A stretch of DNA of 64,000 nt from Streptomyces curacoi. GTDB lineage: Bacteria; Actinomycetota; Actinomycetes; Streptomycetales; Streptomycetaceae. Where the stretch lies: assembly GCF_001513975.1 (NCBI RefSeq), contig NZ_KQ947990.1:118095-182094 (forward strand). Reading direction: 5' to 3'. The translations under genes and the position numbers were made by a program. The notes below the pieces were generated by a model. It was not told where the DNA came from. It did not search any database and was given only the letters and a program-made list of their open reading frames with translations. This document shows, in pieces, positions 57,916 through 64,000 of this stretch (positions are counted from its first letter, which is position 1; every line of letters begins with the position of its first letter).

Positions 57916-59562
57916 CTAACGGCCCTCGGTGAGGAGGTCGTCCGCGTCCATGATCCGGTAGGCGTACCCCTGTTCCGCCAGGAACCGCTGGCGGTGGGCG
58001 GCGAAGTCCTGGTCGATCGTGTCGCGGGCGACCACCGAGTAGAAGTGGGCCTGGTGTCCGTCGGACTTGGGGCGCAGGACGCGGCCCAGGCGCTGGGCCT
58101 CCTCCTGGCGTGAGCCGAAGGTGCCCGAGACCTGAATGGCGACCGTGGCCTCCGGCAGGTCGATGGAGAAGTTGGCGACCTTGGACACCACGAGGACGCT
58201 GATCTCACCCTCCCGGAAGGCGTCGAAGAGCCTCTCGCGCTGGGCGTTGGACGTCTCGCCCTTGATCACGGGGGCGTTCAGATGCTCGCCCAGTTCGTCG
58301 AGCTGGTCGATGTACTGGCCGATGACCAGGATCTGCTGCCCGGCGAACCGGCGGACGAGGGCCTCGGTGACCTTGCGCTTGGTGTCGGTCGTCGCGCAGA
58401 AGCGGTACTTCTCCTCCTGCTCGGCGGTGGCGTACGCGAGCCGCTCGGAGTCCGTCAGATTGACCCGCACCTCCACGCAGTCCGCGGGGGCGATGTAGCC
58501 CTGCGCCTCGATCTCCTTCCACGGCGCGTCGAACCGCTTGGGACCGATGAGGGAGAAGACGTCGGACTCGCGCCCGTCCTCCCGGACGAGGGTCGCGGTC
58601 AGCCCGAGCCGGCGCCGGGCCTGGAGATCGGCGGTGAACTTGAAGACCGGCGCGGGCAGCAGGTGCACCTCGTCGTAGACGATCAGACCCCAGTCCCGCG
58701 AGTCGAACAGCTCCAGGTGCGGATAGACACCCTTCCGCTTCGTCGTCAGCACCTGGTACGTGGCGATGGTGACCGGGCGGATCTCCTTCCTCGTCCCGCT
58801 GTACTCGCCGATCTCGTCCTCGGTGAGCGACGTCCGCTTCACCAGCTCGTGCTTCCACTGCCGCGCCGAGACGGTGTTCGTGACGAGGATGAGCGTGGTC
58901 GACTTGGCCTGCGCCATGGACCCGGCCCCGACCAGCGTCTTGCCGGCGCCACAGGGGAGTACGACCACCCCGCTCCCGCCGTGCCAGAAGTTCTCCACGG
59001 CCTGCTTCTGGTACGGCCGCAGCGCCCACCCGTCCTCGGCCAGCTCGATCGGGTGCGCCTCGCCGTCGACGTAACCGGCGAGGTCCTCGGCGGGCCAGCC
59101 CAGCTTCAGCAGCGTCTGCTTGATCTGCCCGCGCTCCGAGGGGTGCACGGCCACGGTGTCCGGGTCGATGCGGGCGCCGACCAGGGGCGCGATCCGCTTG
59201 GAGCGCAGCACCTCCTCCAGCACCGGCCGGTCGGTGGTCGTCAGCACGAGCCCGTGAGTCGGGTGCTTGCTCAGGGTCAGCCGGCCGTACCGGTCCATCG
59301 TGTCGGCGATGTCGACGAGCAGCGCGTGCGGCACGGGGTAGCGGCTGTACGTCACCAGCGCGTCCACGACCTGCTCGGCGTCGTGCCCGGCGGCGCGCGC
59401 GTTCCACAGGCCGAGCGGCGTCACCCGGTAGGTGTGGATGTGCTCGGGTGCCCGCTCCAGCTCCGCGAACGCCGCGATCGCCCGACGGCACGCGTCGGCC
59501 TGCTCGTGATCCACTTCCAGGAGCAGGGTCTTGTCCGACTGGACGATCAGGGGTCCGTTCAC
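57916..59562 (-). CDS. DNA repair helicase XPB
   Basis: The 548-residue superfamily 2 helicase has Walker A PCGAGKTLVG, the DEAD-like box VYDEVHLLP, motif III LTATLVREDG, and the C-terminal QRLGRVLRPKSDG. The N-terminal domain (LIVQSDKTLLLEVDHEQADA) is the XPB damage-recognition part. It unwinds DNA 3' to 5' during repair. GTG 59562 follows GGAAAGG. An Ssl2/XPB-N-terminal-like protein is encoded nearby at 61489, so the two may act together. Confidence 0.92.
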   Translation of the reverse strand: MNGPLIVQSDKTLLLEVDHEQADACRRAIAAFAELERAPEHIHTYRVTPLGLWNARAAGHDAEQVVDALVTYSRYPVPHALLVDIADTMDRYGRLTLSKHPTHGLVLTTTDRPVLEEVLRSKRIAPLVGARIDPDTVAVHPSERGQIKQTLLKLGWPAEDLAGYVDGEAHPIELAEDGWALRPYQKQAVENFWHGGSGVVVLPCGAGKTLVGAGSMAQAKSTTLILVTNTVSARQWKHELVKRTSLTEDEIGEYSGTRKEIRPVTIATYQVLTTKRKGVYPHLELFDSRDWGLIVYDEVHLLPAPVFKFTADLQARRRLGLTATLVREDGRESDVFSLIGPKRFDAPWKEIEAQGYIAPADCVEVRVNLTDSERLAYATAEQEEKYRFCATTDTKRKVTEALVRRFAGQQILVIGQYIDQLDELGEHLNAPVIKGETSNAQRERLFDAFREGEISVLVVSKVANFSIDLPEATVAIQVSGTFGSRQEEAQRLGRVLRPKSDGHQAHFYSVVARDTIDQDFAAHRQRFLAEQGYAYRIMDADDLLTEGR

Positions 59563-59715
59563 GCGTGGCTGCCTTTCCGGGTGCTCGGCGATGCTCGGCG
59601 GGGGCTCGGTGGGGGCCAAACGTCCAGTGTGCCTGATCGTTTCCGGAGTCCTACAGGATGTCTTTTCATCCGTGCGGGTGGCTCGGTTTCACCTGAACGG
59701 CGGCGGCTGCGAAGA

Positions 59716-60933
59716 ATGCCGACCGTGCCGCCCATCACCCGTGCTCCGTCCGCGCCGACCACCACCCTCGGGTACGCCCTGTTCGCCACCCGCTGGCTGC
59801 AGGCCCCGCTCTACTTCGGCCTCGTGGCCGCCCAGGGGGTGTATGTCTACAAGTTCTTCAACGAGCTGTGGAAGTTAATTCTCCGGTGCGTGACCGGACA
59901 GGCGACCGAGACCTACGTCATGCTCGCCGTGCTCAAGCTCGTCGACGTCGTCATGATCGCCAATCTGCTGATCATGGTGATCGTCGGCGGCTACGAGACC
60001 TTCGTCTCCCGTATCGGCCTCCAGGGCCACCGTGACCAGCCCGAATGGCTCTCGCACGTCAACTCCAACGTGCTGAAGGTGAAGCTCGCCACCGCCATCG
60101 TGGGCATCTCGTCCGTCCATCTGCTCCAGATGTTCGTCGACGTCCATCACACCTCGCGCCACTCACTGCTGTGGGGCACGGTGATCCACATGGCCTTCAT
60201 CGTGTCGGCGGCGATCCTGGCGTACATGTCCGGGCCGATGGCCGCGCATGCCGAGCGAGCCCCGCAGCAGGCGCATCACGAGCACGCCCGCCAGGAACCC
60301 GAGGAGAAGGTCTTCGTCCCGGCCCAGGCCACCGCACGCGACGACGAACCCAGCGCCGAGGAGCGGCTGCGCGCCGCCCGGTTCCCCGCCCGCAAGCTGC
60401 TGGAGGACTTCGACGCCGAGCACCCCCGCTCCTTCGACCGGGACACCATGGCCCGGCTCGGCAAGCTGGACTTCCTCGCCACCCACCGCAACGTGGTCTT
60501 CGTCGGCCCGCCCGGCACCGGCAAGACGCATCTGGCCGTCGGCCTCGGCGTGCGCGCCTGTCAGGCGGGCCACTCGGTGCTGTTCGCGACCGCCGCGGCG
60601 TGGGCCGCCCGGCTGGCCGGTGCCCGGGACGCCGGCCGGCTCGCCGAGGAACTGGCCGCGCTGGACGCCCACCCCCTGCTGATCGTCGACGAGGTCGGCT
60701 ACACCCCCTTCGACCCGGAGACCACCGCGCTCTTCTTCCAGCTGGTCGCGCACCGCTACGAACGGGCCTCGCTGATCGTGACCAGCGACCGTCCGCTCGG
60801 CCGCTGGGAGGAGATCTTCGGCGGCCCGTCCGCATCGGCGATGGTGGACCGGCTGGGCCACCACGCCGAGGTCGTGCGGATCGACGGGGACAGCTACCGG
60901 ATGCGCCGCGCTACTTCAGCATGGGCAGATTGA
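59716..60933 (+). CDS. YqhA-like membrane domain fused to an IstB-type ATPase
   Basis: The 405-residue protein is bipartite. Residues 15-175 are a TIGR00645/YqhA (UPF0114) membrane domain: ALFATRWLQAPLYFGLVAAQ, VMIANLLIMVIVGGYETFVS, and two more helices ending at 171. After a His/Glu linker, residues 215-400 are an IstB-like AAA ATPase: GPPGTGKTHLAVGLGVRACQ (K270) and LLIVDEVGYTPFDPETT (D325-E326), ending GDSYRM. IstB is the ATP-dependent helper of IS21 transposition. No transposase gene is near. ATG 59716 has no ribosome site. Codon 54 is TTA (59875-59877), so translation needs bldA tRNA. It overlaps the small peptide gene by 23 bp on the other strand. The combination is unusual and its function unknown. 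Confidence 0.85.
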   Translation: MPTVPPITRAPSAPTTTLGYALFATRWLQAPLYFGLVAAQGVYVYKFFNELWKLILRCVTGQATETYVMLAVLKLVDVVMIANLLIMVIVGGYETFVSRIGLQGHRDQPEWLSHVNSNVLKVKLATAIVGISSVHLLQMFVDVHHTSRHSLLWGTVIHMAFIVSAAILAYMSGPMAAHAERAPQQAHHEHARQEPEEKVFVPAQATARDDEPSAEERLRAARFPARKLLEDFDAEHPRSFDRDTMARLGKLDFLATHRNVVFVGPPGTGKTHLAVGLGVRACQAGHSVLFATAAAWAARLAGARDAGRLAEELAALDAHPLLIVDEVGYTPFDPETTALFFQLVAHRYERASLIVTSDRPLGRWEEIFGGPSASAMVDRLGHHAEVVRIDGDSYRMRRATSAWAD

Positions 60934-61099
60934 GGTTGTTGACCAACGGCCCCTCGATGGTGACGCCCTCGGTGACCAGGGACTCGGGGCCGGCCGCCGG
61001 GAGGGGCAGCGGCACGGCGGAGGCCGGGGCGGCACCGGTGGCGAGCACGCCGACCAGGACGGCGGCGGCGACGGTGAGGCAGGCACGAGTGGTGCGCAT
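60911..61099 (-). CDS. Small exported peptide
   Basis: The 62-residue product starts at ATG 61099 (MRTTRACLTVAAAVLVGVLA) with a signal peptide ending PASA. The mature part of about 34 residues (VPLPLPAAGPESLVTEGVTI, then EGPLVNNLNLPMLK) has no cysteine. GAAAGG lies upstream. Its stop is inside the end of the IstB-fusion gene. Unknown role; the mature peptide could act outside the cell. Confidence 0.65.
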   Translation of the reverse strand: MRTTRACLTVAAAVLVGVLATGAAPASAVPLPLPAAGPESLVTEGVTIEGPLVNNLNLPMLK

Positions 61100-61205
61100 G
61101 GGTATGACGGGCCTTTCACAAGCTTGGGCGGGCTGGAACTCGACGACCGGGCGGACCGGGCCGGCCCACGGGGCCGGCACCGGCCTGGAGGGAGCGGGAA
61201 ACGCG

Positions 61206-61322
61206 TCAGATAGTGACGCCCCCGCCGAGATCGATGCCGATCGCCGCTGCCTGGGCGGCGAAGGCGCCGATCATGGTGGCGGTGGCGGTCAGCACGGTGG
61301 CGAGGCGACGAGCAGTGCGCAT
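61206..61322 (-). CDS. Very small exported peptide (38 residues)
   Basis: A 38-residue frame from ATG 61322 with GAGAGG about 10 bases upstream. The N-terminus MRTARRLATVLTATATMIGA plus FAAQAAA is a signal peptide resembling that of the gene downstream. Cleavage would release IGIDLGGGVTI, 11 residues. Too short for usual ORF calling. The shared MRT[AT]R start and adjacency suggest the two peptides are related. Confidence 0.5.
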   Translation of the reverse strand: MRTARRLATVLTATATMIGAFAAQAAAIGIDLGGGVTI

Positions 61323-61488
61323 GGGACAACTACCTCTCTGTTGCGCTCACTTGAGCGTGATCAGGGACAACGGGTGGCTGCCCGGCGCCACGTGCGGCGA
61401 TGCGGAAAGGCCCTGAACCTCCCCCGAGAGGTGGAAAGCCCCGGCGTGGCGAGCATGAACTGCCGCGTACACCCGAACGAGTGGACCG

Positions 61489-64000
61489 TCAGGCCTGGTC
61501 GTCCGCGAGTTCGGCGACCCCGGTGATCCGGTGCAGCGGATACGTGCGCACCTCGTCCGCCGTGTGGTCGTACGCCGTCACGAACCCGCCCTCGACCCGC
61601 ACCGGCGCGATGACCCGCTGACTCGCGGCGCCCTCGGCGTTGACGTACCCGATCCACACCGCCTCGCCGGTCAGGACGGCGGCCTGCATGGTGGCGAGGG
61701 TCTCGGCGGAGGTCGTGCGGGGCAGCTCACCGCCGGTCACCGCGCCGGCGTTCGCGCTGGGCCTGCGCGGCGTCGTGGAGGCGAGGTCGCCCGCCCGGAT
61801 GGCCCGGATGGCGGCCGCCAGCAGGGTGGCGTCCGGTGTGGGCGGGCCGTCCGGGACCGGCTCGGGGGCCGTGCGCGGCGGGGTGCGGTGGGCGTCGGCG
61901 CGGGTGATCAGGACGTCGCCCTCCGCCGACTCGGCGGCCGGCGCGAAGCCCATCGCGCGCAGGCCCTCCAGCAGCGCGGCCGGATCTGCCTGGGCCGCCA
62001 GCACGGTCGGCGCGAGACGGCGCAGGCGCAGGCCCGCGGCGCGCTTGTCGGCGAGGATCTCGTTCAGCATCGCGTCGTCGTCGCAGCGGACGTACGCCGA
62101 GGCCGCGCCCACCCGCAGATGGCCGTGCTTGCGCGCCACGTCGTCGATCAGGTACGCGAGCGGCTGCGGCACCGGCGTCCGCGAGTGCTCGGCGAGGAAG
62201 GCGTGCAGGTCCGAGGCGCTGCGGCCGGCGTCGAGGGCACGCCGCACCGAGCCCGGCGTGAAGCGGTACACCGTCGCCCCGCCCTTGGACTCCACCTCCG
62301 CGAGCACCCCCAGCATGTCGGCCAGCGGCCGCCGCAGCGGGCCGGGCGCCACGGCGGTGAGGTCGGCCTGGAGGAGGACGTGGTCGAGCGGCTCGGGCAG
62401 GAGCGGGGCCAGCAGGCGGGCGGCGGCAGCGGTGGCCACGGCCTGCTCGGTGGGGGAGAGCGGCTCGTGGGGTGGGGTGCGGCGGTGGTGCACGGGGAGT
62501 TTGTCGCCGGGACCGACCGGCTCCTCGGCCACGGGTTCCGGCAGCCGCGCCCCCAGCAGCGCCCGCCCGTGCGCCGACAGCGCCCCCCGCCCCGTCACGC
62601 CCAGCAGCTCCGCCTCGCTCAGCGTCCACCGCGCGAGGCGGCTGCGCAGGTCGTCGTCCTGCTGGGGGCCGCGCAGGGGCCGCTCCCAGCTCAACCGCGC
62701 CAGCACCGACTCGGCGGACGGGGACGCGCCCGCCGGCAGCCCGGCGAGCAGGGTCAGCACCCGGTGCCGTACCTCCGGCGCCGCGGAACGGTCCAGTCCG
62801 GGCCCCAGCGCCGACAACGTACGGTCCTTCGCGTCCCGCCCGCCGACCAGCCCCGCCGTACGGGTCGCCGTCAGCCACGCCTCCGCCAGCCGGGCCCAGC
62901 GCTGGGCCTCGGGCTGCTCCAGCCACTCGTCGTAGGCGGGGGTGGCCGCGTACCGCTCGTCGGCCTCGCTGTCGGAGGCCAGCAGCCCCGCGGCGTAGGC
63001 GAGCTCCACCCAGAAGGCGGCCACGGGCTCGGGCACGTCCAGCGCGACGGCGGTCCGCTTGAGGTCACGCACGCTCAGCCCGCCGGCCCGCAGCACCGCG
63101 GGACCGCCCTCGTCCCAGTCCTTCAGCAGCTCCTCGACGGTCGCCAGCGCCGTGTACGCCTGCCCGGCCGCCGTCGCGTCCACCATCTGCGGACGGTGCG
63201 TCGCGGCCGGCTCGACCGGGGGCGGCAGCGGCTCGGTGCTGCGGTGCGCGCGGCCGGCGCGCAGGTGCAGGGCCACCTCGCGGGGGAGTACGACGGTGCC
63301 GGGCGTCGTCGGCAGCAGCAGGCCCCGGTCGAGCAGCCAGCGCAGGCGGGGCGCCGGATCGGCGGTGACCTGGCCGTACGGCGGCCCCCACACCAGCCGG
63401 GACAGCACCTCCCGGGACTCCTCGGGGGCGTCGGCGAGCAGGGCCGCCATCCGCCGCCGGTCGCTGAACAGCGCGGTGAGAGACGACACGGCGGACACCG
63501 CGTCATGGGTCGAGGGCAGCCCGGCCGTCGTGACGATCTCCTGGATCCGGCCCGGCGACATGCCCGCGGTGGCTTCCTGCACGGTCGGGCCCAGCCCCGT
63601 CGGAGACGGATGCTGCGGGGAGGGCGCGAGCAGCTCACGTGCCGTACGGACGAGCCGCAGCCGGTCGTCGCCGCCCCACGCCAGGGCCTGCTCGCGCAGC
63701 GTCCCGAGGGCGTGCGGCAGCGCGCCCGCGACGACCGGATCGCCCTCGTCGCCGGTCATCAGGCCGAGCAGTTCGTCGTACGTCGCCGGATCCCCCGCCA
63801 CGGCCAGCGCCTCCGCGGTCTGCAGCGCGAAACGGTCCAGCCGCTCCAGGGCACGCACCACCGAGGCCCGGGTGCCGGCGCGCGTCGCCAGCTGGGTGAG
63901 GTCGGTGGGGACGGGCGTGATGAGGTCGGGACGGCTGCGCAGGAGCACGGCCAGGGAGGCGTCGTCCCGCGCGCGGAGCGCTTCCGCGAGGGAACGGGGC
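61489..64000 (-). CDS. XPB/Ssl2-N-terminal-like helicase-associated protein (5' end cut)
   Basis: A frame of more than 830 residues reads without stop to the window edge. The visible N-terminus PRSLAEALRARDDASLAVLL, RPDLITPVPTDLTQLATRAG is typical of the Helicase_C_3/Ssl2-XPB N-terminal family. Inside are winged-helix-like repeats, and the C-terminal part LATMQAAVLTGEAVWIGYVN resembles a WYL-type sensor domain. It probably binds DNA and cooperates with XPB, as in other actinobacteria. Only the first few residues are missing. Confidence 0.85.
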   Translation of the reverse strand, partial: PRSLAEALRARDDASLAVLLRSRPDLITPVPTDLTQLATRAGTRASVVRALERLDRFALQTAEALAVAGDPATYDELLGLMTGDEGDPVVAGALPHALGTLREQALAWGGDDRLRLVRTARELLAPSPQHPSPTGLGPTVQEATAGMSPGRIQEIVTTAGLPSTHDAVSAVSSLTALFSDRRRMAALLADAPEESREVLSRLVWGPPYGQVTADPAPRLRWLLDRGLLLPTTPGTVVLPREVALHLRAGRAHRSTEPLPPPVEPAATHRPQMVDATAAGQAYTALATVEELLKDWDEGGPAVLRAGGLSVRDLKRTAVALDVPEPVAAFWVELAYAAGLLASDSEADERYAATPAYDEWLEQPEAQRWARLAEAWLTATRTAGLVGGRDAKDRTLSALGPGLDRSAAPEVRHRVLTLLAGLPAGASPSAESVLARLSWERPLRGPQQDDDLRSRLARWTLSEAELLGVTGRGALSAHGRALLGARLPEPVAEEPVGPGDKLPVHHRRTPPHEPLSPTEQAVATAAAARLLAPLLPEPLDHVLLQADLTAVAPGPLRRPLADMLGVLAEVESKGGATVYRFTPGSVRRALDAGRSASDLHAFLAEHSRTPVPQPLAYLIDDVARKHGHLRVGAASAYVRCDDDAMLNEILADKRAAGLRLRRLAPTVLAAQADPAALLEGLRAMGFAPAAESAEGDVLITRADAHRTPPRTAPEPVPDGPPTPDATLLAAAIRAIRAGDLASTTPRRPSANAGAVTGGELPRTTSAETLATMQAAVLTGEAVWIGYVNAEGAASQRVIAPVRVEGGFVTAYDHTADEVRTYPLHRITGVAELADDQA

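Overview
This window is very GC-rich with Streptomyces-type gene style: GTG starts, many starts with no leader, large exported proteins, BldD, DasR and CIRCE control sites, and at least one TTA (bldA) codon. The order nagA-nagK / sugar-binding lipoprotein, otsB-otsA, threonine synthase, sulfur carrier, cold-shock protein, groEL2 matches what I recall of the central chromosome of Streptomyces coelicolor (around SCO4277-SCO4310). I therefore read it as core chromosome of a Streptomyces species, with small accessory patches and signs of gene decay. All product names are from motif and family recognition by eye; no search was run.

Layout. 1-5.4 kb: two exported proteins (the first cut by the window edge), then a compact four-gene cluster of two WS/DGAT-type acyltransferases flanking an acyl carrier protein and a ketosynthase. 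5.4-15.2 kb: a decayed DUF4037-type gene, a diamine-acetyltransferase-like GNAT, an antibiotic-kinase-like protein divergent from an amine-oxidase-like flavoprotein, a 1084-residue secreted repeat protein, a quinone reductase, an FAD oxidoreductase and a pentapeptide-repeat protein. 15.25-15.42 kb: a likely undescribed structured RNA with its own -10 box, a tRNA-like fold and a strong terminator. 15.4-22.3 kb: M1 and M4 metallopeptidases, a GNAT-Nudix fusion, TerD, an ArfB-like peptide release factor, a sigma-factor relic, a 127-bp inverted-repeat element and a GNAT whose 3' end lies in that element.

22.4-31.8 kb: a flavin reductase, the diguanylate cyclase CdgB behind a BldD-like palindrome, a membrane-anchored carbohydrate-binding protein, an AT-richer SH3-like secreted protein, then the amino-sugar block (PfkB kinase, nagA, nagK) divergent from an ABC sugar-binding lipoprotein. 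Two DasR (dre)-like sites and a 16-bp palindrome sit between them. 31.8-35.2 kb: trehalose genes otsB and otsA (convergent) and glucosyl-3-phosphoglycerate synthase. 35.4-39.8 kb: a SAM riboswitch in front of threonine synthase and a CysO-like sulfur carrier, a cold-shock protein, and groEL2 behind two CIRCE elements.

40-47 kb: two tandem Old Yellow Enzyme paralogues, an MFS exporter with its own operator array, a DinB protein, an AraC regulator and an O-methyltransferase. 47-55 kb: an aldo-keto reductase, murQ with an RpiR regulator (MurNAc recycling), small conserved proteins, an AhpD-like protein, a frameshifted PPOX gene, a 64-bp inverted-repeat element, a DinB-GNAT fusion, an HD protein and cutC. 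55-64 kb: HelR (RNA polymerase recycling ATPase), XPB helicase, an unusual fusion of a YqhA-type membrane domain to an IstB-type ATPase carrying a TTA codon, two tiny exported peptides, and an XPB/Ssl2-N-terminal-like protein that runs off the window.

Themes: amino-sugar and cell-wall recycling (nagKA, murQ-rpiR, two dre-like sites at nagKA and one before cutC), stress and osmolyte functions (otsAB, gpgS, groEL2, csp, TerD), and small repeats that have reshaped several genes (REP-type insertion in nagA, a mini-palindrome in a DUF4037 pseudogene, CTAG-bounded mini-elements that supply stop codons).
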